A stretch of 64,000 nt of DNA from Trileptium ribeirensis (Eukaryota > Nematoda > Enoplea > Enoplida > Thoracostomopsidae). Below, piece by piece: positions 24,890 through 36,400 of this stretch. A program made the translations under genes and the position numbers. The stretch covers positions 1 through 64,000 of the forward strand of contig JASANE010009997.1 in the NCBI GenBank assembly GCA_030248225.1, written 5' to 3'. Each line of letters opens with the position of its first letter. Position 1 is the stretch's first letter. A model generated the notes under the pieces. That model was given only the letters and a program-made list of their open reading frames with translations. It was not told the DNA's origin and made no database searches.

Positions 24890-24914
24890 TATTTTTGCTG
24901 TACAAAAAACTTGG

Positions 24915-25369
24915 CTTGGCTGAAGCATCTACGCCGAAATTCGTTAAATTAAACGCGAACTAACATGTTGTATCAAATTTTTATTTTATTTTGACGCAAT
25001 CGAAATTTGTCAAATTAATCAAATTTCGTTTAAACGAACGATTTTCATTGAAACGCAAACGATCGAAATCGAACGAAGGTTCGATCGATTTTTGAGCACA
25101 TAATTCTGAGTGTAACTGTACTTGCTCTACAAAAGATTGGCTTGGCTGAAGCATCTACGCCGAAATTCGTTAAATTAAACGCGAACTAACATGTTGTATC
25201 AATTTTTTATTTTATTTTGACGCAATCGAAATTTGTCAAATTAATCGAATTTCGTTTAAACGAACGATTTTCATTGAAACGCAAACGATCGAAATTGAAC
25301 GAAGGTTCGATCGATTTTTGAGCACATAATTCTGATTGTAACTGTACTTGCTCTACAAAATAAACTTGG
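24915..25369. repeat. 226-229-bp tandem amplification of the MITE's right part plus flank
   Basis: CTTGGCTGAAGCATCTACGC starts units at 24,915, 25,141 and 25,370. Each unit contains the MITE segment from AAATTCGTTAAATTAAACGC to the TGTAACTGTA end plus about 35 bp of flanking DNA, so the amplification occurred after insertion. Units are over 95% alike by eye. Confidence 0.92.
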
Positions 25370-27026
25370 CTTGGCTGAAGCATCTACGCCAAGATTATCG
25401 AGATAATGACAGGCTTTCGTTTGAGTTATCGCACGAGGCAATCAGGCTTCGTTGCAAATTTGAGCCAATGGATGTCACTAGGAGTTACTTGAGTTCTGAT
25501 AGTTATAAATTTCACCACATAAGATTGTTAGAATTCTTTTTAAAAACGAATTGCTGCTATAAAGTCGGGTTAGTGGAGAAAGCACATATCGATTAGAAGC
25601 GTTATTTGTCCTCCCGAATCGAAAACCCGACAAGCCCAATAGCCTTATAAGTATTCTTCACCTTCAGTCGGTGCCAACCTGCCGATCCTTATAGATCTGT
25701 TGTACAAAATATGCCTAAGCCTAATGTATCTAGGTTCAACATTCATGGTTCAAAAGTGAATGTATATCTGACAGATCCCCAAGGCTCTAGCCATATATAA
25801 TGCGTTCGGATAATCCCGTCATTCGATTGATCTCGTTAGTGCAGAATTCACAGCCAAATTTAAATTTGTTTTTAATACGCACATAAATAATAATTTTAAT
25901 TTCAGTCCCAATGTAGTCATTGTTATTTTCCAAGTGATACTCTTTTAATATCGCGCACGTATGGCGATACTGTATAGAAATATTTTCAATTTATGGACGG
26001 TCTGATTAAGTGATTTTGGTTAGAGTAAAATCTTTGAAGGAAAATTTGCGAATATTGTTATGTAATCAATAAAAATTTTACAGTTGAACCATTTTTGCAT
26101 CTGTAAACTGAGCATACTGAAGCCGAAACAAAATGATTTGTCGTCATTAGTTGTTAATCCGACGATATATGTACACACATTACTAGCCAAAAATCACTGC
26201 GAGCGAGTCGCAGCAGGCATTTTTGAAGAGTAGTGCAGATCTTATGGAGGTAAACCCTCCGAGACCAAAAGTCAAGGCGTAAAATCTGTGCTGATCCCAG
26301 TCGACTTGAGTTGGAGCCACCCCCAAGATCTCTGATAGATGTACGCCACTTACCACTATGATACACTAGAAAGCCATGTATGACCGTGTTTTATTTCAGT
26401 TTGAATATAAAACAGTCAAAGATGTGATTTGTTTGTCCAACATTCGGTAATGCACCTTACCTACTGTAAACCCAGCGGAAAGTACGCAACATAATAGCAA
26501 AATGTCTGATTGCTTCTCGAGAAGTGTATGACACCTGTCGCCATCGACGTATAAAACATGGGTTGACGTGATCCATTTTGACCTTATCTCCCCGGTTCTG
26601 AGGGATAACCCCAAACTCCTTACTTTTTTGGGAGAAGTGGATTCGAGAAAAACATGTTTTCCGAACGACCCCCTCCACAAAAAACTGGGGGATCGAAAAA
26701 ATTTTTGTCAGTGATAAATAAAGGGGCCCCCAGAACCACGAAGGGCAGGGTAAAGATGAATCTTTTTATACAACGATAGGAAGAAGTGTCTTACTCTTCT
26801 AAACTTTTGACAATAACAAAGCATGCATTATATAAATATAATAATGATTACGCATACAAACAACAGTGTCGGGGGTTTGCGAGCACAAAACTCGAGATGG
26901 ATTTTACTGGGGTGGGCGTCAGCGGGTCCATTTAGTGGCCGGGGCATTAATTATTAGTTCCAAAACCGTCACTGCATGTATATTTATACATAATGGCCGT
27001 GTAGCGCGGTATCATCGATGCACATA
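25370..27026. other. Spacer, nothing firmly recognised
   Basis: An 82-codon plus-strand frame (25,348-25,596) starts inside the last repeat unit and has a protein-like composition but no known motif. No splice evidence elsewhere. Confidence 0.45.
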
Positions 27027-27231
27027 CAGCGCTCATCAGAAATGACCATCACATTTCAAACCAACGAACATCGAACAGAAACTGAACAAAATTTATTTAT
27101 CCTCGAACAAATTAAAAAAAAAACAGTCAAAACTTCGAAAACGTATCGAACAAAATTGGAAAATTCGAACAAAATTTTGAATTTATCAAGCGAACAATCA
27201 AACTAACATCATTCATTTCTGGCGAGGACTG
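27027..27231. mobile_element. Copy of the CAGTACTCGCCAGAAATGA MITE family (diverged)
   Basis: The right end TTCATTTCTGGCGAGGACTG is intact and the left end CAGCGCTCATCAGAAATGA is diverged. The interior has the family's AACATCGAACAGAAA and GAACAAATT words. Left TA flank present, right flank TG. Confidence 0.8.
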
Positions 27232-28555
27232 TGAGATCTCGTGTTAGAAACCTCTATATCATTATAATGTTCCTCGAGAAAAGAAAAGGCCATTTTGCTT
27301 GGGAGTCCCCCAGCTGCAATATGGGTGGAACCTGTGCGCAACTTAGACATAGTCCCGGCCAAAAGCAAAACTGAAATGGATCCAAGTTGAAGACGATAGA
27401 CATTGCTATACATTATTTTTGTACTTGTGTGTCTAGCCGTTTCGTGACTATGCACTCCGGCAACTGTTGCATTTATTGCCATAGAGCCGCATATTAACCC
27501 CCACCCCAATGTAACCCAGGGACTATAATAGTGTTGATACGATAATACATTACGTTAAGCAAGAACCAGGGTCCGCTATGCATGTATGCTCACATAAGTG
27601 AATTCTGAAAAATGCAATTCACCACATTCACAGGGCAAAACAATCAATTATCTTTCGCAAACGTCACCTAATAGTTGTCGGACCTTAATGGCTTTTAATG
27701 ATCATATGTAAATGGCGTTTCCTAAACGCCTCCCACAAAGACATAGCAAATGATCGCAGACCCAGAAGATTGTAATAGTGTAGTCGTTGCACAACGGGGT
27801 GGTCTGGTTACAAATATGACCATTTTGGACATCATTGAAGCAATATATCGCACCACCCTAGCGAGTGCTGCTCCTTTAGGAAACGATAAGTCCCCACAAA
27901 CTTACTTTTCCCACATTTCTTTCCGTCGAAACCACACTTCGGCTCGTCTAATGGCGGTTCCTTATTCGGCCAATCCACGCTCAGGTTTTCCACGTAACGG
28001 AGAGTCTAAAAACAAAACCAACGAAATTGTAAATTATTGCTTTTCATATTCACTCGACTGAACTTTTAGATTAAGGCTGTACTTTGTGAACATCCTGGGG
28101 CAAAAATGATACACTAAGTGTAAACCTAAACATTACGAGAATGTATCAATAAAGTAACAAAGTTTCACACTCCGTATGATATTACTCCAACTTTTGAATT
28201 AGTATATCAGAAATTATTACTCTGCATATATTTCATCAAAAATTGTCCCTTACTGATCAGAAATAACGGTATTAGCACCTGTACGGGCAAATGAAATTGG
28301 AAAAATGGAAATACGAAATACAAAGAAAAATGAACCCTGAATATGTGCTTGAGAACCATGATAATATCGAGTAAAGGGTGCTTAATTGTAGGTATTAAAC
28401 TGGTTTGCTGGTGAAAAATGCTCAACGCCAAACGCGTTTGTAGTACCGATGGGCAAGACCGGGTGGAAACCGACCTGCTCAAGTTTGTAATGTTAAATTC
28501 ACCGCGTAGAAAATTTCCTAGAAAATAAGCTGCGCTTGCATATACCTGTTGCAGC
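27232..28555. other. Spacer with two ~100-codon open frames of unknown status
   Basis: 27,509-27,213 (minus) and 27,750-28,061 (plus) are open for about 98 and 103 codons. Neither shows a domain or splice context I can defend. Confidence 0.4.
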
Positions 28556-29250
28556 TTCTCTCATCGCCAAGGTGATGAATTCTGAGTGTGGAATATGTCA
28601 TTGCGTTGCTTTAATAGTTGACGAGATATACCCTCTTATTGAGCATATAAGGATTTAGAATGTACATCTACATAGAGGATAAATGTTCTACAAAATTAAA
28701 TAAACATCAATACAGTTCGACTGGTAGTTGAGTCTTTGATAGCCATCCAAAACCCACTTTGCTGCAACCCTACAGCATAAAAGCAACAGCGTTGTATCAT
28801 CACGGCAGCTGCATAGAAGATGAATTGATCTCAAAATGAACACAATATCACCAATATACCTCGAGCGGTTCAAGAGATATTGTCATTAACGTGTTTTTTT
28901 GCCTTCTTGAAAACCCCAGTTGGACCCTAATCTTGTAAAGCTTGTACCCTAAGCTTCATTCACAGTTTTATAGAGCTTTCTCTGTAAAATGAACTTAATT
29001 TGGCCGAAAAATCTGCGCCGGCTGCAGAGATACAGCCAAGAATATGTCTTGTCACACCCTCTTTGGCCCGACCCGATCCACTTGACCCTCTTTTACGACC
29101 CGAAAAGGTTGGCATTCGTTTTCGGGTGTAAATAAAGGGCACAAATAGAAATTGTAGGCTTTCGAATGGGCTATAACGCGAGTCAATCCGCCAAGCCGTA
29201 GTTGAGCTATGCGTGTCATCCTTAAAAAACCCATAAACGGACACAGTTGA
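28556..29250. repeat. Dispersed repeat shared with 59.9-61.4 kb
   Basis: TCTCATCGCCAAG-GTGATGAATTCTGAG at the left and AAGGGCACAAATAGAAAT through GAGCTATGCGTGTCATCC at the right match, with many changes, the sequence at 59,880-59,915 and 61,290-61,390. Probably a large old interspersed repeat; no open frame survives in common. Confidence 0.6.
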
Positions 29251-30011
29251 AATTTACCTCTCTGGGAGAATTCTTCGATACGCTCGTTTCACTCACTACT
29301 GAGAATTCTATACTAGTAACTTGAAAATCAAGAGGAAATGGGGCGAGTGTGGCTACTGTACAAACACTACTTATTGACCATTTTGTCGTTCTGAATTCAG
29401 CTCTCTGAGCCTCTTCAATGTCCCCCCGATACACCAACAATACTTTAATGGCAACGTTACGGTCATTTTAATCACAGAGTCAAACAGAGGTCTCAAGGGA
29501 GGATGGTGGGTCCTTGATAAGGCTGTCGGCAGAGTGTGTGGACGCTTCGGTTCGAAGAGGGGGGCCGAGCCTCAGGGAGTAACCCCCTTTCGTGAGCATG
29601 TATGAACATAGAACGTAGAACTATATTTAATGACCAATAACTTTTAGAATTGATGCAGAATCCCAAATTTCAAGAAAACTTATAATTAGAAGCGTGATTT
29701 TCTATGGTAAGGCCTTCATCACTAGCCTTATTTGATGCATATCGCTGAAATAAAATTGCTTTTATCGTATTCAGCAACTCAGAGACATTGTAATGACCTG
29801 CATAAATATTGAAAACGTGGCAAAATTTGGTTATTCTTGGCGCCGAAATTTACCAAATTTAGCACCTATAGCATGTCATAGGGTTAATATACAAAATGCG
29901 AAGTAAAACAATAAAATCTAAGTGTTTAACTGGTTAAATTACTATAAATAATCCGTTCGTTCACCTCCAACAAAAAACTTGCTTTAAATTTTGAATTGTT
30001 CACTTTTTGTA
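29251..30011. other. Spacer, nothing recognised
   Basis: No exon, TIR pair or array was seen. Confidence 0.45.
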
Positions 30012-30259
30012 AGGTATTTCCATTTTCATCGTTTTAAATAATATTTTAGAAAGACATAACAAGTCCTAAGCTTCTGAAATAGACTCAAAATTGAATCGTC
30101 CGGCCGTAGACTGTTTTGTGTTTTTTGGGACTTTGAGGTATTTCCATTTTCATCGTTTTAAATAATATTTTAGAAAGACATAACAAGTCCTAAGCTTCTG
30201 AAATTGACTCAAAATTGAATCGTCCGGCCGTAGACTGTTTTGTATTTTTTGGGACCTTG
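30012..30259 (+). repeat. 124-bp perfect-looking direct duplication
   Basis: AGGTATTTCCATTTTCATCG starts at 30,012 and again at 30,136. The two copies differ at only a handful of positions (ATAGACTC versus ATTGACTC, TGTGTT versus TGTATT). Confidence 0.95.
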
Positions 30260-30574
30260 AAATGGATCATGAGCATCAGAACTAGTATCGCATGGCAGAT
30301 TGTGGTACCCTCGCTCCGCTTTCCCTTGGTCGGTGAGGAACTAGTTAAAAAGAACCTATTCTATTTTTTTACTCAAAGCAGTTAGCAGGCCACTCGCTCG
30401 AAAAATTAACCAAAATAATATTATTAGTCTATTTTTTACACGTAATTTTACAAAAGTATAATCCCTCCAAGCGCTATATGAACATAATCTGAGTATATAA
30501 AACGCTAAATTATTTTCGCTAATAAAATAAGTTTTAAATTTATCAAAATTATTGAACCGCGCTGGCTGACATAC

Positions 30575-30738
30575 CGGTATCACCGATCGGTTCCCGGATC
30601 CGACAAAATGAGCCGTCGGAATGAGGGCCTTCTTAAGAAACGAGTTGTGCGGATCGTGCCAATCCTGCCGGGCCAACAGCGTGTAGTTGCCTTGGGCATC
30701 GCCGTTGTCGTCGATTGACATTTCGAAACCTTGCATAC
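30575..30738 (-). CDS. Single exon of a receptor guanylate cyclase (end of ANF-receptor-type ligand-binding domain)
   Basis: The acceptor is TTGTTTTCAG|GT and the donor TACCG|GTATGT. 54 codons follow two bases that complete a split codon. The peptide carries FEMSIDDNGDAQGNYTLLAR, a form of the conserved (I)D-NGDAEGNYT-LA segment near the C-terminal end of the extracellular ligand-binding domain of receptor guanylate cyclases (natriuretic peptide receptor family, insect Gyc76C/Gyc32E types), followed by a Phe/Pro-rich stretch that would lead to the membrane segment. In that family the domain senses an extracellular ligand and controls an intracellular cyclase. Third codon positions are far richer in G/C than in the dlg5 exons. 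The neighbouring exons (transmembrane, kinase-homology, cyclase) were not found. It could be a live exon of a gene nested in or following dlg5, or an isolated duplicated exon. The open frame running past the donor is not considered coding. Confidence 0.75.
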
Positions 30739-32510
30739 CTGAAAACAATAATTATTGTAGCCTAAAACGAAATGCTGTTGAGTGAAAATGCAAAATTAGA
30801 TTCAAAAAATTTCAACTACATAATTACACAATACTGGCTCTTCGGGTTAGGATACTTTCAAGATGAAAACTGGCATAATCTCAAGACAACATATATATTT
30901 ATTGTGCTTAAACACTTCGAAATAAAACGTTTAATTTGATATAATATTATGATAAAGAATTCATATTTTAAATTGCACTGCAAAGTCAAATGATTAAAAC
31001 TTAGTTTAAACGTTATAGTTTAAAACTTAATATCATTTTAATATCACAACAAATAATAATTATTGTAGAATTGACCAACGATTCCAAAACACTATTTTGA
31101 TAAAGGAAAGCCAACACACTGTTTTCAATAGCTCAACGGCCACCGCGAACTGCAACTGCAATCGTGCCACTCCATGCGGCTTCAGAGACATGAGCAATAC
31201 ATTATGGTCTTCGTTCAGTTACGTATTGCTGTCGGGGCTACATTTTCATTAAAAAATTTTTAATAGATGGGTCGATTCTAGTGGGGCTTTACTATGTTTA
31301 TATCCGGCCTATTGTAAGAACTATGCTAAATTTGGCTTTTTTGATCCGTTTGGTAGGGTGGGGGGGCTCATTTTTAGTGCCATTTGGCATTTAGCCTTTC
31401 GACCTCGTGATGTGGATGACACATGGACAAACGCTCAGTATTTTACCTTCGAATAACACCTGTACTGATTGCGATTACCGTTATATAGCATTTTTGGCGC
31501 TAGTGCACTTTTACGTTATTTACCAGCGTCTGAAAGCTGCCAGATTTGACCGTGGTCGGGGGGGGGGGGGGGCTACATGTCACGAAAAAAAATTTTCGGA
31601 AGCTTGACGTCAGCTTCAGTGTCGATGCTTACTCCCAAGTTTTTCCGGAAAAATTAGCAAATACCAATGGATCACAGTGAAATGAAAAACACACATATGT
31701 ATCTCGTGCTAGCGATACGGCGAACGTTTATATTAGGACATGTGTTTTTGGCTTCATTTGGCCAACCCGGGTTGAGGGCCTCTGGCCTATGTTTGGGGTA
31801 CAGAGGTCCACCATACCTCGTTATGATCGTCGGATATGCTATTACTACATCTCACAGCGACATTAAATTTCCTTACAAAAGACTGGTGGTATGGGCCAAA
31901 AAGTGCCGATGTAGCCCCCCGACTAAAATGACATGGTTTCGTGAAATGACCCACATACTTTATCTTGTCTTTATTATAGCAATCTTGAAAAAATCCTTCC
32001 ATATTCAATTATTCCACAGGTCGATAATAACATGAGCATTATCGTGAAATATTGGTGTGCACGTCTGCACATTACGTTAATTCTGCAATTTCGTGCTACT
32101 GCGTCCAAAATGCGCCAACCAATAGCATATGCTATCTTATTTCGGGAAAAGATTGCAAAAGTTAAGCCAAATACGACCATACTCGTGACTTATGCTTTGC
32201 TTAAATCTAAGCATGACCATATGTGAATGACGTTCCCACACTCTTCATTGTAAGACTTGTTAAACACAGCAACTTTGTAGTAATGTCAACGCGACTGTTT
32301 TTCAACAAAATTTGAAAGCGTAATATTTTAAAAATTTTGTTATTCCAAACCAATAAATATAACGTTTATAATAATTCTGATAGTAGCATTAATAATAATG
32401 CAACATGTATTCATAATCTCAGGATGCAGTTTTAGCGGCTCCGCTTCCAACTATGCTCAGTGGATCAATCCACATGTATATAATGACATTTAACGCACTG
32501 GGCTCTCCAA
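30739..32510. other. Interval between the guanylate-cyclase exon and the hook-side repeats
   Basis: I searched the minus strand for the guanylate-kinase-like domain of dlg5 here and saw none. A run of about 17 G lies at 31,559-31,572 and its neighbourhood. Open frames near 31.7-32.2 kb occur in several overlapping phases and are not exon-like. Confidence 0.5.
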
Positions 32511-32900
32511 ATTTGGTGGGTGGGCCCCTGGCATTTTTCGGTTCCCCCTGGTTCAGAACAGGTGCTCCCGGTTCATGCCCCCTGGCAAAATTTTGGGCTC
32601 CCCCGGTTCACCGCCTCTGGGAAATTTTTTTGTTTCCAATCGGTCCAAAGTACAAAAAATTTGATCAAAATTTCTACTAAAATTCCGTTTTGAAGCTAAA
32701 AATTTCGCAAATTTTGTCAAAATTGCTTCAAAATCGCTTTTTCTTTCCATCAAAGTGGCAGTGTTTCTAACACGATTTTTAACCGTTGTTCTCATGGCAA
32801 AATGCACCTGGAAAAATCGGGCGCCCCTGGGTTCGTAACCAGGTTGCCCCTGGTTCATGCCCCCTGGCACAATTTTCAGCGAATGGAGAGCCCAGACGCA
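32511..32900. repeat. G/C-rich repeat with GGTTCATGCCCCCTGGCA words
   Basis: GGTTCATGCCCCCTGGCA followed by a C or A and AATTTT occurs at about 32,571 and 32,849, with CCCCTGG and GGTTCCCCCTGG around both. This is the same layout as the hAT subterminal arrays, with an AT-rich middle, but no clear TIR or target duplication was found. Confidence 0.55.
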
Positions 32901-32908
32901 AACCGCTG

Positions 32909-33032
32909 CAGTCACGCTCAGAAGTACATAAAAGCAAATTTTTCGCGAATCGTTTGCGAAAAATTAACAGCCGTTGAATTGCAATTCGCGAATTTTTCGC
33001 GAAAAATTTGCGTTTATTTCTGAGCATGGCTG
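32909..33032. mobile_element. 124-bp palindromic MITE, 41 bp from a dlg5 splice donor
   Basis: The left end CAGTCACGCTCAGAAGTA runs to GCAAATTTTTCGCGAA and the right end mirrors it (CAGCCATGCTCAGAAATAAA on the opposite strand), TIRs of about 37 bp. TA flanks the right end. A relative with TTTATTTCTG/CAGAAATAAA ends lies at 63,745-63,894. Confidence 0.85.
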
Positions 33033-33073
33033 TATATAACTGTCAGTTGCTGCTATCTTTTCTAATCTGTTAC

Positions 33074-33420
33074 CTTCGCCATATTCCTGCGAATCTCGGG
33101 ACGGTGTTCTCGTATGTGATGATCGGGATGAACGACGAATAAATTTAAAACTGCGACGAATTGTGCCACGACGCGATCCGCCGCCGCTTATCGATCCTGA
33201 AAATGAACCAGAGCCACTAACACTGGCCGCACCACAGCCGTTCGCACCACCACCATCCGAAGCAGTAGACGACACTGTAGCACCGCTGGCAGCAAAGGAC
33301 GACGAAGAACAAGAACTGGCATTGACATTCGCACTGTTGGCACAACTACTACCGTCTGCTGATTCTGCAACCCCTGACAAAACTTCAGACGTAGCTCGTT
33401 TTAGCATTTCGTCTTCCCAC
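33074..33420 (-). CDS. dlg5: dlg5 exon: SH3 exit and hook segment, Gly/Ser-rich then basic
   Basis: Residues 888-1002. The acceptor is TGATTGTAG|G and the donor GCGAAG|GTAACA. The opening WEDEMLKRATSEV follows SKYK as SKYVMDQEF-SEV does in vertebrate Dlg5. A long Ser/Gly/Ala stretch comes next, then a basic cluster RRGTIRRSFKFIRRSSRSS that corresponds to the Arg/Lys-rich hook before the guanylate-kinase-like domain (RRSFFRRKHKHK in vertebrates). The hook in MAGUKs is a binding site for regulators such as calmodulin or band-4.1 proteins; that function is only inferred here. The donor is good, so the gene continues downstream. Open frames on the other strand are antisense shadows. Confidence 0.88.
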
Positions 33421-36400
33421 CTACAATCATGTATGTGTACATATCAATATCCATGCATAGCTATTTTCCCAATTCAATTTTGCAATAACAGCATCGCTAC
33501 TTTCGACACGGTTCGTTTTAATGCTGAAGGCTAAGAAAAATGTTCTAACTTGAGGTATTAACGCGCATTAAGCGGGTTCATTGAAATTATGGCCCCAATA
33601 TAGTATTGTCAAAATAACAACGTTATGCAAAATTATGGAATTATATCACTATATGTTTAAATACAACATATGTGTAGCTTTGGCTTATATTAAAAAACGA
33701 GCTTAGAGCAGCTTTGGTTTTTGACGGGCATGAGATCAGCACAATTTACGGGTAAATTTACAATACATACGTAGGAGCAAGGGCGGCAAATCTGCTTAAA
33801 CCCAAATAACTACTGAAGAAGTAATAATAGATTATCGGATACTGCAATTTTGGCCAGCATATCATTGCCCTTGAAAGTCCGAAGGGTGACCCCGCAATGC
33901 GTTTCATATTTCTTCGATTCAAGTTAAGAAATGAACTTATGAGAAAGAAATATTCCATCAACTTCAACACGAACACGAACCTGCTCAACACAGGTTATCA
34001 CTACCAAGCAGCAAGCGTTCGCGCGAATTCCCGAAATAACAGAAGACCCCAGACACATTATTTTAATGGTAGTAGAGTACGTAAATCTTCACTGGCTTGG
34101 CAGATGATGAAAAACCATACATACTACCGCTGGGTTTACCCTAGGCTTATAATAGATACCATTATTTATTCCTTTGCTTCTGCGTAACTTTTGAGTAAAT
34201 TAAACAACTGAAACAGCAATGTTTATCATTTTTCTCTGTTTGAACAAACTAAAATGACGCTTGGGTTAGGATATAAACGGTGTCCCAAATTGTCTTGCTA
34301 AAAATGTAGTCGTTTTGAAACGGTTTTGCTGGCTGTAGCCGTGAAATTTGGTAATTGTCAGTATGGCAATAAACCTTTCTGTGTTTATTGCCATATTGAT
34401 CCGGTTTATTGTTGTTAATTACTTTCTACCCGTTCTAAATTATTGACTTATATTATCTATAAGACTAGGATATATGCTTACTAACCGCTTATGAAGCTCG
34501 AACGATCCGCAATGTAATGCAGGACTCGTTTATTAAAACAGGGCCGAGAGATCTAGAGTGCTGTCTAGTTTTACCAAAGGTTCAGTCACCGTTTAAAGCT
34601 ATAGAGCGGATATGCTTGAAAGGATAGCTATTTATTCATTGTATTCGCATTGTAATCGTAATTCATTGTCTTTAGTATGACCTAACATTTTTACAATAAT
34701 TACATGGCCACTTCTGAATTTATTCATGCATAGATTTTCAAATATCAAATATTTTTTGATACACGTTAAATTTGTTTAGAAATAACACGCTAAATGACAA
34801 ACTGATTTAATACAGCTCTGCGGTGAAACAACCGTGTGCGTTAAAATCCAAAAATCTCCTTAAACGGCGTGACGTCGCATTGCTGTGAGAGCCATGACAG
34901 ACGTGATATCTCAGATTTTTTCCCATTTTCGATACACCAGACAAGATGCAAAGCACACATAAAGCTGTTGATATATATACTTCATCTGCAACATAGGTTT
35001 CATATGAAGTTCCCAATTCAAATAAATGGCCATGGCGAAAACTTTATGTATTTCGTTTTTTTAAGATTTGAAGCTACATCTGGTATTAGGCACGTTTATA
35101 TATTAAGTTTTGTGGTTCGCTTTTTAGTAGCTGCTGTAGGACAGGAACAGACAAGGTGGATTTCTGTATTTGGCGCTGTTGTTCAAACGACGCGATAGTT
35201 CCTTCAGTGGATGCTGTCTGTTGGATGTTTATTTAAGTACTATGATGTGGCCTAAAAATACACATCATGTTCTCCGTCGTGCAGCCTTCATAGTGAAAGT
35301 GGGTGGCAAAGAATTCACCATTATGACGCTAATTACAGTAGAATGGTTTTGTAATGTATAATAAACTTCCTATGCCACCGGTAGAGACTTATAGTTTGCG
35401 ACTTCGCGGGCCTGAAAAAAATTTCCGAGACCACGGGTACGGGCTTAGTGGCGGTGGACAAACCTCGGATTGAGCGGGCATCCATGGGCTCAAAAATTGC
35501 TGCACTTCCACTCCTCTGTCTTCCACACTGCGTCGCAACCTCAACTCTGACACAGAACGAAAAATAAGCAAAATGCATATTAAGCAATTATGAATGAACA
35601 CACAATATATCACAAAACATGCTAAAAAAACCAAAACTAAATGCAACATGGAGTCTAAGCAAACTGAATCGTATGAAGATGCTACACTGCGTTAACCAAA
35701 TGGATCAAACAAACTATGGTCGAAATTCTATATAAGCAATACGAAAGTTTAACACTTCAGAGGTCAACGGAGCTCAAATAAACAATATTATATACAGAGG
35801 AGCCTAAAGCAGTGAATTACAAATTACAATTGTGAGAAATAAAGCACTACCAAGAATCTAAAAAGGAAAATCAAACCTTTGAAATATTATTGTTTTGACT
35901 TATACAAAGCTAGCTATTTAAAATTACACCACTGTATTTTGTTTTATTTACTCCGAGTTTGTTGACTAAAGACTACACAGCAAATGTTTATGCTTAATAT
36001 ATTAAGTAGTTTTATGCTTAATAAAATCTAGCATAACTATGGTTATTGCGAACTTTTAGCAAAATTTCATGCTTAATATTAAACTTTATTAATGTTAGTT
36101 AACAGTTATCAAAATTATGCTACATAAAAATTTAAGTAACAAAAACAAAGCTGAAAATTCCACGCAATATTTAGAACTGTTATGCTTAAATTAAGTTTTT
36201 GAGCATAATTCTATTTAATATTAAGCTTAATTTACGCTAAATATTTTACGTCCTCATTTATGATAATTATGTTGAATAATTAGCATACTTATGCCAAATA
36301 AGTAGCATAAGTTCCAACTTAATATTAAGCAAAGCTTAAGGGCTACAAGATATTTAGCATAGTTATGCTTAAAAATTAGCGTAATATTGCTAAATATTAA

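Noticed and set aside
1..33073. Search for the dlg5 guanylate-kinase-like exons on the minus strand
   Set aside because: No frame showed the expected LILGPL, LLDI or YPIVIFI type segments. Short exons could have been missed by eye, so absence is not claimed.
33163..33534. 123-codon plus-strand frame
   Set aside because: Antisense shadow of the dlg5 hook exon.
35400..35560. Possible cassette exon of dlg5 (acceptor CTGTGTCAG, donor CGAG|GTTTGT)
   Set aside because: Its phases do not fit between the SH3 and hook exons, and no homology supports it.
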